A DNA stretch of 16,054 bases, taken from positions 1-16,054 of the forward strand of contig JBOGJI010000006.1 in assembly GCA_050747865.1 (NCBI GenBank). The letters run 5' to 3'. Shown here one piece after another: positions 6,805 through 13,368 of this stretch (its first letter is position 1; the number at the start of each line of letters is the position of its first letter). The translations under genes were made by a program, and so were the position numbers. Source of the DNA: JBOGJI01 sp050747865 (GTDB lineage Bacteria; Acidobacteriota; Thermoanaerobaculia; Multivoradales; JAHEKO01). The notes under the pieces are model-generated. The model saw nothing but the letters and a program-made list of their open reading frames with translations, did no database searches and was not told the DNA's origin.

Positions 6805-8106
6805 TCATCGCAGAGGGAGGTACTTGACGAACAGGCGGTAGCGCAGATCCAACGGATGCTCCCGGTAGGTGCGCGCGAACGCGGCGACGCGGGCGAGGCT
6901 CGGGTCCTCGGGATCGAGCTCCACGGCCTGGGTGATCTTGGCCAGCGCCTCGTCCGGGGCGTTGCGCTGCAGGTCGCGCACCGCCAGGTTGTAGTAGCCG
7001 TCGATCAGCAGGCGCTCGACGATGCGGTCGCTGGGCCGCTCGTCGCGAATGCGCCAGAGCCGCGGTAGCGCGAGCTCCCAGGCGCCGTCGCGATACATCT
7101 CGAGCACGTCGGCCACCGGCTCCAGGCGTTCGCTCACCGCCGCCTGCAGAGCCGCCGCGTCGTCCGTCGGCGGCGCGATGGCGGCCGCCTCTTCGAGCAG
7201 GCGATGCGCGGCCAGTATGTCGCCTTGCGCGTCGGCGTCCTGCGCGCGCGCCAGCAGGCTCCCATGCCGCTCGAGGTTCCGCTCGACCGATCCGAGGATG
7301 GGATCTTCGCCGTTCTGCCACTGCGCGATTAGCGTCTGGGCCTGGGCGTAGCTCGGGCTCTCCGGCGGGATGCGCTCCAGCATTTCGATGGCCCGGGCGG
7401 TGTGGCCGGCGAGCTGCAGCCGCTCGGCATCGGCGATCGGTTCGGCCGCGGTCGCGGCGGCGGGCTCGCCCGCCGGCCGGGCGTTGGGGAAGAGCTGCTG
7501 CCGCTGGCTGTAGAGCATCCAGGCCACGGCCGCGGCGAACAGCAGGACGACCCCGCCGATCCACACGAACGCGCGGCCCACGGCGCCCCGTCGCCGGGGC
7601 GGCGCGGCCGCCTTCGCCGACGTATGGACTGTCTCCTGTTCCGTCCCGGGCGCGGCCGCGACGTCGCCTCTGGCCGGCGCCGTGCGTCCTGCCGCCGGCG
7701 GGCGGTCCCTGGCGGCGGAAGCCGTCCACTCTCCCGCGGCCGGCTCGAGCCGCCGCAGATGCTCGCGCGCGGCGGCGTGGTTCGGCTGCAGGGCGAGGAT
7801 CCGCTCGAACCCGCCGCGCGCCAGCTCCACCTCGCCCGCGTCCAGGCGGCCCAGGGCGTCGTGGTAGATCTCCTCCACCTGCCGGTCCTGCTCGGCCTGC
7901 AGCCGACGCGCCTCGTCGATGCGCCGCATCGCCTCCTGGTGCTCGGGTTCGATGAGGAAGATGCGGGACCAGGCGTCGATCGCCGCCTGGTACTCCCCGC
8001 GCTCGAACGCCGTCTGTCCCTCGGCGAGCAGATCGACGACCCTCCCCCGCTCGTTGCCGGTGCGAGCACCCTGTGCCGGATCGCCGTCTGGGTGGGAAGA
8101 TTCCAT
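6805..8106 (-). CDS. TPR-repeat protein with a single central membrane helix
   Basis: 433 residues. The N-terminal half contains TPR-like helices at about 23-56 (LLAEGQTAFERGEYQAAIDA) and 77-112 (ALGRLDAGEVELARGGFERI), then a proline/alanine linker. One hydrophobic segment lies at about 178-198, preceded by RRR, so the N-terminus is likely cytoplasmic and the C-terminal half periplasmic. That half also looks helical and repeat-like (ERLQLAGHTARAIEMLERI; YYNLAVRDLQRNAPDEALAKITQAVELDP). Such proteins act as scaffolds; no partner or reaction can be named. It is the first gene of a minus-strand run with the RDD and sulfotransferase genes. The ATG at 8106 begins just before the first TPR and 15 nt after a TAGCAT box. 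A large overlapping frame on the same strand is arginine-rich shadow. Confidence 0.8.
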   Translation of the reverse strand: MESSHPDGDPAQGARTGNERGRVVDLLAEGQTAFERGEYQAAIDAWSRIFLIEPEHQEAMRRIDEARRLQAEQDRQVEEIYHDALGRLDAGEVELARGGFERILALQPNHAAAREHLRRLEPAAGEWTASAARDRPPAAGRTAPARGDVAAAPGTEQETVHTSAKAAAPPRRRGAVGRAFVWIGGVVLLFAAAVAWMLYSQRQQLFPNARPAGEPAAATAAEPIADAERLQLAGHTARAIEMLERIPPESPSYAQAQTLIAQWQNGEDPILGSVERNLERHGSLLARAQDADAQGDILAAHRLLEEAAAIAPPTDDAAALQAAVSERLEPVADVLEMYRDGAWELALPRLWRIRDERPSDRIVERLLIDGYYNLAVRDLQRNAPDEALAKITQAVELDPEDPSLARVAAFARTYREHPLDLRYRLFVKYLPLR

Positions 8107-8120
8107 CGCGATGCGTCGAA

Positions 8121-8127
8121 TATGCTA
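8121..8127. promoter_or_regulatory. Overlapping divergent -10 boxes
   Basis: The plus strand reads TATGCT (8121-8126), for the formimidoyltransferase 33 nt downstream. The minus strand reads TAGCAT (8127-8122), for the TPR gene 15 nt downstream. The two boxes share five base pairs within a TGCTAGCA palindrome, so RNA polymerase could engage only one direction at a time. No -35 boxes stand out. Confidence 0.45.
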
Positions 8128-8158
8128 GCAAACTCCGGCGTTCCCCGAAGCCAGTCCG

Positions 8159-9133
8159 ATGCGTCTGCTCGAAGCCGTTCCCAACCTGAGCGAGGGCCGC
8201 GACGGGCAACGGCTAGGGCGCATCCTTGGCGCCATCGTCGCCGAGCCGGGAGCCCACCTGCTCGACGTCTCCGTCGATGTCGATCACAACCGGACGGTCC
8301 TGACCCTGGTAGGCGAGGCGGGACCTCTGGGCCGCGTCCTCTTCACGCTCTACCGGGAAGCCCTGGAGCGGCTCGACCTCACGCGCCACCAGGGGGTCCA
8401 CCCGCGTTTCGGCATCGTCGACGTGTGCCCGTGGGTACCGCTTGCCGGTGCCACGATGCTCGACGCCGTGGAGGCGGCTCACCGCTTGGCGCAGCGGGTC
8501 GGCGAGGAGCTGGCCCTGCCGGTCTACGTCTACGGCGCCGCGTCGCGGGAGGCGAGCCGGCGGGAGCTGCCGGATCTGCGCCGGCTCCTGGGCGCGGCGC
8601 AGGCGGCCGGCCGGGCGCTGCCGCCGCCCGACAGCGGGCCGCGCGAGAGACACCCGACCGGCGGGGTGACGGTGATCGGGGCGCGCCCCCCGCTCGTCGC
8701 CTTCAACGCCCTGCTGGACACCGACGACGTGGCCGTCGCCCGCGCCGTGGCGCGCCGGATCCGCGCCTCCTCGGGCGGCCTGCCGGGCGTGCGGGCGCTG
8801 GGGGTCGAGCTGGCGAGCCGCTCGGCGGCGCAGGTCACCATGAACCTGATCGACATCGGCACGACGCCTCCGGCTCAGGCCCTGAAGGCGGTCCGCGAGG
8901 CGGCGGCTGGCGAAGGCGCGACGGTCACCACGACCGAGATCGTGGGGCTGCTCCCGCGGTCGGCGGCCGCGGGCCTGGAGGACCCCGCCGCGCGTCTCGA
9001 GGGAGGCATTGAGTCACGCCTGCTCGAGCCGCGCCTGATCCGCCTGGGGTTGCTGGAGCACGGCGAGGAGGCGATGAGGCAGGCGGTCGAACGCACCGGA
9101 GGACATGGTGAGCACGACATCGCCGGGGCGTAG
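8159..9133 (+). CDS. ftcD: Glutamate formimidoyltransferase
   Basis: Transfers the formimino group of N-formimino-L-glutamate to tetrahydrofolate, the last step of one route of histidine degradation; a cytosolic enzyme. The 324 residues match the formiminotransferase N- and C-subdomains. VPNLSEGRD is at 7-15, VDVDHNRTV at 39-47 and HQGVHPRFGIVDV at 77-89; H81 probably corresponds to the catalytic histidine of the mammalian enzyme. The cyclodeaminase domain fused to it in animals is absent, as in most bacteria. No hut gene lies nearby, so the gene stands alone. A small number of bacterial homologues are annotated generically, but the motif set here is clear. The last 40 codons overlap the convergent mpl gene by 120 bp. 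Confidence 0.9.
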   Translation: MRLLEAVPNLSEGRDGQRLGRILGAIVAEPGAHLLDVSVDVDHNRTVLTLVGEAGPLGRVLFTLYREALERLDLTRHQGVHPRFGIVDVCPWVPLAGATMLDAVEAAHRLAQRVGEELALPVYVYGAASREASRRELPDLRRLLGAAQAAGRALPPPDSGPRERHPTGGVTVIGARPPLVAFNALLDTDDVAVARAVARRIRASSGGLPGVRALGVELASRSAAQVTMNLIDIGTTPPAQALKAVREAAAGEGATVTTTEIVGLLPRSAAAGLEDPAARLEGGIESRLLEPRLIRLGLLEHGEEAMRQAVERTGGHGEHDIAGA

Positions 9134-10486
9134 CGACTCGAGAGCGGTGGCGAGCAGCGCTTCGTTGTCCGCGCACGCGTGTGCGCTGACGCCGATCCGC
9201 TGCAGCTCGGCCGCCAGCTCCTGGAGGTCCAGGCGCTCCTCAGGGGCCAGCCTGCCGGCGTGGAAGATGGGAGCGAAGAGAACCACGTCGGCGCCCGTGA
9301 ACGCCAGCCGGTAGGCGTCGTGGAACAGCTCCCGGCCGGCGGAGTTGGTACGCGGCTCGAACAGCACCACCCGCCGGCGGCCCGGATAGCGCTGCGCCAC
9401 GGCTTCCAGGGTCCGCATCACCGCCGTGGGGTGGTGGGCGAAATCCTCGACCACGGTGACGCCGCCGGCCGTGCCCAGCTCGTCGAGGCGCCGGCGCACG
9501 CCGCGGAACCGCCCCAGGGCGTCGGCGACCGCCGCCGCAGGCAGACCGTCGGCCCGCGCCGCCGTCCACGCCGCCAGGGCGTTGAGCAGGTTGTGGTGCC
9601 CGGGCAGCCGGAGATGCAACGTCACCTCCCCCGCCTCCTCGTCGTGTAGCCGGACCCGGGTGCCGTCCGGGCGCGTCTCGACGGCGCCGATCGGAAACAG
9701 GTCGTTGCTCTCGGCCAGGCCATAGGTGCGCACCGCACAGGCCGCCTCCTCGGCCACCCGGCGCACGGCGGGGTCGTCGCCCCAGGCCACGGCCAAGCCG
9801 TCTGCGGGCAGCAGGCGGATGAGCCGACGGAAGGCGTCGGTGAGCGCTTCAGGGCTGGGATAGAGATCGACGTGGTCGTATTCGACGCTGGTCAAGATCA
9901 CCGTCTGCGGGCGATAGTGCAGGAACTTCGGGCCACGGTCGAAATAGGCGGCGTTGTACTCGTCGCCCTCGATGATGAAGCGCTCGCCGCCGCCGCGGTG
10001 GAAGCTCTCGGGCAGGTCGTGCGGCAGGCCGCCGATCAGGTAGCCGGGATCTTGGCCGCAGGCGCTCCACACCCAGGCAGACATGGCGGTGGTCGTGGTC
10101 TTGCCGTGGGTTCCGGCCACCACCAGCGGCCGGCGGCCGGCGAGCAGGAAGCGGTCGAGGGCTTGCGGCATCGAGATGCGCTCGAGCCCGCGCTCCTCCG
10201 CGGCCTCGGCCTCGGAGTTGCCGCGCGACACGGCGTTGCCGACGACAACCAAGTCCGGGGCCGGCTCCAGGTGTGCGGGATCGAAGCCCACCAGAGGGCG
10301 GATGCCGGCGTTTTCGAGCAGGGTGCTCATGGGCGGGTAGAGAGGACCGTCGGAGCCGCGCACTCGGTGTCCCAGCTCCTGGAGCAGGCAGGCCAGCGGC
10401 GCCATGCCGGTGCCGCCGATGGCGATGCAGTAGATGTCGAGCGGCCGGTCGGCGACCGGCTGGAAGTCTTTGTCGTGCTCGGACAT
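9014..10486 (-). CDS. mpl: UDP-N-acetylmuramate:L-alanyl-gamma-D-glutamyl-meso-diaminopimelate ligase
   Basis: Murein-recycling ligase that joins the salvaged tripeptide L-Ala-gamma-D-Glu-mDAP to UDP-MurNAc, using ATP, in the cytoplasm. 490 residues from ATG 10486. IGGTGMAPLACLLQELGHRV at 23-42 is the N-terminal UDP-binding domain, and GTHGKTTTT at 125-133 is the ATP P-loop of the Mur ligases. EGDEYNAAYFDRGPKFLHY at 173-191 with EYDHVD at 202-207 is the signature that separates Mpl from MurC. DFAHHPTAV begins the C-terminal domain, and GDVVLTMSSGAFD near the end is also typical. A long in-frame extension upstream of 10486 lies antisense to the DUF1573 gene and has no homology. The 3' end overlaps ftcD. 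Presence of Mpl implies mDAP-type peptidoglycan and a recycling pathway. Confidence 0.93.
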   Translation of the reverse strand: MSEHDKDFQPVADRPLDIYCIAIGGTGMAPLACLLQELGHRVRGSDGPLYPPMSTLLENAGIRPLVGFDPAHLEPAPDLVVVGNAVSRGNSEAEAAEERGLERISMPQALDRFLLAGRRPLVVAGTHGKTTTTAMSAWVWSACGQDPGYLIGGLPHDLPESFHRGGGERFIIEGDEYNAAYFDRGPKFLHYRPQTVILTSVEYDHVDLYPSPEALTDAFRRLIRLLPADGLAVAWGDDPAVRRVAEEAACAVRTYGLAESNDLFPIGAVETRPDGTRVRLHDEEAGEVTLHLRLPGHHNLLNALAAWTAARADGLPAAAVADALGRFRGVRRRLDELGTAGGVTVVEDFAHHPTAVMRTLEAVAQRYPGRRRVVLFEPRTNSAGRELFHDAYRLAFTGADVVLFAPIFHAGRLAPEERLDLQELAAELQRIGVSAHACADNEALLATALESLRPGDVVLTMSSGAFDRLPHRLLAVLQQPQADQARLEQA

Positions 10487-10521
10487 GCCTCGTCGCGGGG
10501 GGTTCGGCGGGCCGGCGGCGC

Positions 10522-10531
10522 AGTGTAGCAT
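10522..10531. promoter_or_regulatory. Divergent -10 boxes between mpl and the DUF1573 gene
   Basis: The plus strand has TAGCAT at 10526-10531, 10 nt before the ATG at 10542. The minus strand has TACACT at 10527-10522, 35 nt before the mpl ATG at 10486. The boxes overlap by two bases. Assignment rests on similarity to the other -10 boxes here; the minus-strand one is the weaker. Confidence 0.35.
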
Positions 10532-10541
10532 TCGGCTCGTC

Positions 10542-11561
10542 ATGTCGCCGTTCCTCGCGCGCGTCCGCCGTCTCGCCTGGTTCCTGCCCTTCGTTGCCCT
10601 GGCCGTGCCTGCCGCCGCCTCGGCGCCGCGCGCCGTGCTGGTGGACCCGGTGCAGGACGCGGGCGTCGTGCGTCGTGGGGAGAGCGTTCCATTCACGTTC
10701 CAGGTGCGCAACGAGGGGGACGCCACCCTGCTCATCGACGACGTCCAGCCGGCCTGCGGCTGTACCGTGCCGCAGGTGCCGCGGCGGATCGAGCCGGGTG
10801 CGGCGGGCGCCGTCGAGGTGGTTCTCGAGACCTTCGCGCTCGAAGGCCCGCTCGCCAAGTCGGTGAAGGTCTATACCAACGACGCCGCCAATCCCGTCCT
10901 GTTGCTGACGCTCAAAGCCGACGTCCGGCGGCTGGTCGAGGCGCGGCCGGACTATCTGCGTTTCCGCCACACCCTGGGCGAGCCGGCGCCGACCGTCGCG
11001 GTGACGGTCTGGGCTCCCGACCGCCCCCGGCTTGCCGTCGAAGGCGTGACCTCGCCCTATCCCTACCTGCGAGCGCTGGCCCGGGAGGCCGGCGCGGACG
11101 CGCGTCTACCGGATGTCGCCGGCCGCCAGTGGCGCCTGGAGCTCACGCTCGCCGCCGACGCGCCGCTCGGCGGCGCCGCCGGGGAGGTGGTCGTGCGCAC
11201 CGACCACCCGCGCGAGCCCGAGCTGCGCCTGCCGGTGTCGATCCACGTCCAGCCGGTGGTCGAGGTCATCCCCACGGTGCTCGAGCTGGGTGAGCTCCCC
11301 GCCGGCGAGCGGCGTACCTGGGCCCTCGAGGTCCGCAATCACGCCGCGGACGCCGTGGCGGTGACCGGGGTACAGAGCGACACCCCGGCCGTCAGCGCCA
11401 CGATCGCACCGGTCGCCGGCCAGGACGGCCGGCTCTGGGACCTGACCGTGGAGGTCGACACCACGGGCGTGACGGGCGAGATCGCCGGCGCGCTCACGTT
11501 GCAGACAGGCAGCGCCGCGCAGCCCACGGTGACGGTTCCTGTCCGCGGCCGCGTGCGCTGA
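10542..11561 (+). CDS. Secreted DUF1573-domain protein
   Basis: 339 residues with an N-terminal signal peptide: RVRR, then a hydrophobic core to about residue 24, with likely cleavage after ASA at 27. The mature part begins with a DUF1573 immunoglobulin-like domain (about 40-128) showing FQVRNEGDATLLIDDVQP, the CGC motif at 72-74 and KSVKVYTND at 106-113. A second beta-rich region continues to about 235. A third, at about 245-338, again resembles a DUF1573/ASPM-SPD-2-Hydin fold (VLELGELPAGERRTWALEVRN). The protein is exported, and no enzymatic residues are seen. Members are common in Bacteroidetes and Acidobacteria and mostly uncharacterised. It diverges from mpl with only 55 bp between the start codons. 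The ATG at 10542 directly precedes the signal peptide. Confidence 0.85.
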   Translation: MSPFLARVRRLAWFLPFVALAVPAAASAPRAVLVDPVQDAGVVRRGESVPFTFQVRNEGDATLLIDDVQPACGCTVPQVPRRIEPGAAGAVEVVLETFALEGPLAKSVKVYTNDAANPVLLLTLKADVRRLVEARPDYLRFRHTLGEPAPTVAVTVWAPDRPRLAVEGVTSPYPYLRALAREAGADARLPDVAGRQWRLELTLAADAPLGGAAGEVVVRTDHPREPELRLPVSIHVQPVVEVIPTVLELGELPAGERRTWALEVRNHAADAVAVTGVQSDTPAVSATIAPVAGQDGRLWDLTVEVDTTGVTGEIAGALTLQTGSAAQPTVTVPVRGRVR

Positions 11562-11563
11562 CG

Positions 11564-11667
11564 CCCCCGCCCACCCAGGGGTCAGGGGAGTGACCATTCG
11601 CGAGGGGTGACCCTGACCCCTGCGCGGGCGGGAGGGTGGGCACCCCTGACCCCTGGGCGGGTGGGGG
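11564..11667. repeat. 104-bp inverted-repeat element between convergent genes
   Basis: The two ends (11564-11588 and 11643-11667) are 25-nt inverted repeats matching at 23 of 25 positions. Each holds the 12-mer CAGGGGTCAGGG or its complement. A third copy of the complement lies inside at 11611-11622. The outer pair could form a long cruciform. Alternatively, the 12-mer at 11576-11587 could pair with 11611-11622 around a 23-nt loop. There is no T-run, so it is not a classical Rho-independent terminator. No target-site duplication is visible. It occupies almost all of the 108 bp between the DUF1573 stop and the rph stop. Confidence 0.85.
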
Positions 11668-11669
11668 AT

Positions 11670-12491
11670 TTACTCCGGGGGGCCCCAGAGGTCGCGCTCG
11701 TCCTTTGGTGATGCGGCGCTGCGGGTCCCCTGCTCGCGGGCGGCGGCGAGGTCGGCGTTGACGTCGGCGAGGGCCCGGTCCTGGAGGCGGGCCAGCCCCA
11801 CGATGCCGCTCCGCGCCAGCTCGAGGAGGTCGTCCAGCTCCTGACGGGCGAACGGGCGCTTCTCGCCCGTGCCCTGGATCTCGATGAAGTGGCCTCCGGT
11901 GGTGGCCACCACGTTCAAGTCGACCTCGGCCCGCTGGTCTTCCGCCGCGTCGAGGTCGAGCAGGGGGTTGCCGTCGACCACGCCCACCGACACCGCCGCC
12001 ACCTGATCGGTGAGCGGCCAGCGCTCGATCTGCCGGGTCAGGTAGAGCCCGGAGAGCGCCTGCACGGCGGCCGCCCAGGCGGCGGTGATCGAGGCGGTGC
12101 GGGTGCCGCCGTCGGCCTGCAGAACGTCACAGTCGAGAATCAGCGTGCGCTCGCCCAGGGCGTCGAGATCGACCGCGGAACGCAGGCTGCGGCCGATTAG
12201 CCTTTGGATCTCGGCCGATCGCCCTGCCGGCCGACCGCGCGTCACCTCGCGCTGCGTACGCGTCGACGTGGCCCGCGGTAGCATGGCGTATTCCGCCGTC
12301 ATCCATCCCTTGCCGCTGCCGGCGAGGAAAGGCGGCACGCGGTCCTCGATGGTCGCGGAGACCAGCACCCGCGTGTCTCCCACCGAGATCAGCGCCGAGC
12401 CCTCGGCGAACTTCATCGCTCCGATCTCCAGGTGGACGGGCCGGAGGGCATCGGCGGGGCGGTCGTCTATCCGCTGGAAGGTGGCGGCCAT
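11670..12491 (-). CDS. rph: Ribonuclease PH
   Basis: Phosphorolytic 3'-to-5' exoribonuclease that trims tRNA precursors, acting as a cytosolic hexamer. The 273 residues show the family landmarks: RIDDRPADALRP at 7-18, GKGWMTAEYAMLPRAT at about 60-75, GRPAGRSAEIQRLIGRSLR, DCDVLQADGGTRTASI at about 118-134 and EIQGTGEKRPFAR near 200. It is about 30 residues longer than the common 238-245, through a polar C-terminal tail (REQGTRSAASPKDERDLWG). The ATG at 12491 has no convincing ribosome binding site; the preceding CCTCCCC is the complement of one. It lies downstream of the amidase and GerM genes but is separated from them by a 289-bp leader region. The usual neighbour rdgB is not present on the left side. 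Confidence 0.95.
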   Translation of the reverse strand: MAATFQRIDDRPADALRPVHLEIGAMKFAEGSALISVGDTRVLVSATIEDRVPPFLAGSGKGWMTAEYAMLPRATSTRTQREVTRGRPAGRSAEIQRLIGRSLRSAVDLDALGERTLILDCDVLQADGGTRTASITAAWAAAVQALSGLYLTRQIERWPLTDQVAAVSVGVVDGNPLLDLDAAEDQRAEVDLNVVATTGGHFIEIQGTGEKRPFARQELDDLLELARSGIVGLARLQDRALADVNADLAAAREQGTRSAASPKDERDLWGPPE

Positions 12492-12674
12492 GGGGAGGCG
12501 ATTTTGACGTCCTCACCTCCCCGAAGGAAGGCGATTCCTGCCGCGCCACATGGGCGGCGCGTCGGTGGGTTCCTGCTTCGCCGAGGGCTGCCGGCACCGG
12601 CGAAGCCGGTCCCGGTCTTACGCCCTCTCCACAGGCGTTTTGCCTCTCCGTCCGTCCGGCGGCGAGGATGTTTC
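12492..12674 (-). ncRNA. Candidate structured leader RNA upstream of rph
   Basis: Nothing coding is recognisable in 12492-12780. Minus-strand stems that can form (plus coordinates): P1, 12661-12671 with 12507-12517 (9 Watson-Crick pairs, one G-U, one mismatch); 12622-12627 with 12583-12588 (GAGGGC/GCCCTC); inside it 12596-12610 (ACCGGC stem, 3-nt loop); 12542-12561 (CGCGCC/GGCGCG); 12633-12645 (AGGC/GCCT); and 12516-12531, a CCUUCC/GGGAGG stem with a cUUCGg tetraloop. GGGGAGG (12522-12516) could instead pair with CCTCCCC (12498-12492) immediately before the rph AUG, giving a possible on/off switch. P1 begins a few nt after the predicted start site. I do not recognise a known riboswitch family. 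High GC makes chance stems likely, hence moderate confidence. Confidence 0.4.
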
Positions 12675-12680
12675 GCGCCC

Positions 12681-12686
12681 ATCATA
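12681..12686 (-). promoter_or_regulatory. Candidate -10 box for the rph leader
   Basis: The minus strand reads TATGAT, the best -10 match in the window after the tRNA promoter region. The predicted transcription start is near 12674, giving a leader of about 183 nt before the rph ATG. No good -35 hexamer is seen at 16-18 nt spacing. Confidence 0.45.
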
Positions 12687-12771
12687 CAGGATCACAGCCA
12701 TGCGGCCTTGGAGCGCCGCTTCTCCTCCGCCGTGAACTGCGGAGCACTGCGGCAACGCATTGGTAGCCGGT

Positions 12772-12789
12772 GGCCGGCGGTCACCGGCC
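12772..12789 (-). terminator. GC-rich hairpin across the GerM stop codon
   Basis: GGCCGG (12772-12777) and CCGGCC (12784-12789) form a 6-bp stem with a 6-nt loop that includes the GerM TGA (12783-12781). It could attenuate read-through toward rph, but there is no T-run after it, so it is a weak terminator candidate only. Confidence 0.25.
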
Positions 12790-13368
12790 GCTTGGGGGCG
12801 CGGGCGGAGTCGCGTCGGCGGCGAGGAGATCGAGGCGCGGGGTGAGCGGCGCCCCCGTGTCCAGGTGGCCGGCCAGCGTCGCCGGCTGGACGCCATTCCA
12901 CAGCACCACGACCTCGCGCGCCTCGGGCACGTTGAGGACGAGGGTGTTGACCAGGCTGTACAGCGCACCCGCCTCCTCGGTCGAGCCGAGCCGCGGCGGC
13001 TCGCTCTCCGGGCGCGGCACCAGATCGGCGTAGACGCGTCCCGCCGGGCTGAGATCGAGCCGCAGCGACTCCAACTGCGGCAGCGGGCGGCCCAGACGGT
13101 CGCTCTGCGGACCCTCGAGCCAGAGCTGCCCCAGCGCGTGCAGCCGCTCGACGGGCGTGTTGAGCCCGCCGGGAAGGCGCCGGGCCTCGGCGTGCAGCCG
13201 GTCGTCGGGCCCGGGGAAGTAGAGATGGATGAGGGGGCCTTGCGCCGTTCGCGGCTCCGTCCGGGCTTTCCGTTGGTCATCTCCGGGGCCGCAGCCGCAG
13301 ACCGTGAGCAGCAGGGCGGCCAGGGGCGGACCGGCGGCGCGGAGCAGACGGCCGGCGCGGCGCGTCAT
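12781..13368 (-). CDS. GerM-domain lipoprotein
   Basis: 195 residues. The N-terminus has arginines followed by a hydrophobic stretch and VCGC, a plausible lipobox with lipidation at C26. The rest matches the GerMN domain: LIHLYFPGPDDRLHAEARRLP, then LHALGQLWLEGP, LPQLESLRLDLSPAGRVYADL, and the closing ALYSLVNTLVLNVPEAREVVVLWNG with LAGHLDTGAPLTP. GerM in Bacillus takes part in spore morphogenesis and germination, but the domain also occurs in non-spore-formers, where it is thought to act in the cell envelope. The ATG overlaps the amidase stop as ATGA, so the two are co-translated, and their joint action on peptidoglycan is a fair inference. The gerM-rph order seen here is also known in Bacillus. 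Confidence 0.85.
   Translation of the reverse strand: MTRRAGRLLRAAGPPLAALLLTVCGCGPGDDQRKARTEPRTAQGPLIHLYFPGPDDRLHAEARRLPGGLNTPVERLHALGQLWLEGPQSDRLGRPLPQLESLRLDLSPAGRVYADLVPRPESEPPRLGSTEEAGALYSLVNTLVLNVPEAREVVVLWNGVQPATLAGHLDTGAPLTPRLDLLAADATPPAPPSGR

Noticed and set aside
6779..8209. 476-codon minus-strand frame overlapping the TPR gene.
   Set aside because: Arg/Ala/Gly-rich without motifs; the alternative frame gives TPR helices and a membrane segment.
7402..9012. 536-codon plus-strand open frame overlapping the TPR and ftcD genes.
   Set aside because: Its first half is antisense to the TPR gene and the second half is an out-of-frame, Arg/Gly/Pro-rich reading of ftcD.
10487..10858. In-frame N-terminal extension of mpl.
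   Set aside because: It lies antisense to the signal peptide and first domain of the DUF1573 protein, and Mpl proteins begin close to the GGTGMAPLA motif, as with the ATG at 10486.
11571..11667. Rho-independent terminator between the DUF1573 and rph genes.
   Set aside because: Strong stems exist but neither strand has a U-tract after them, so it was listed as a repeat instead.
12467..12685. 72-codon minus-strand open frame within the rph leader region.
   Set aside because: Arg/Pro/Gly-rich with no homology signal and it runs into rph out of frame; the stem structure explains the region better.
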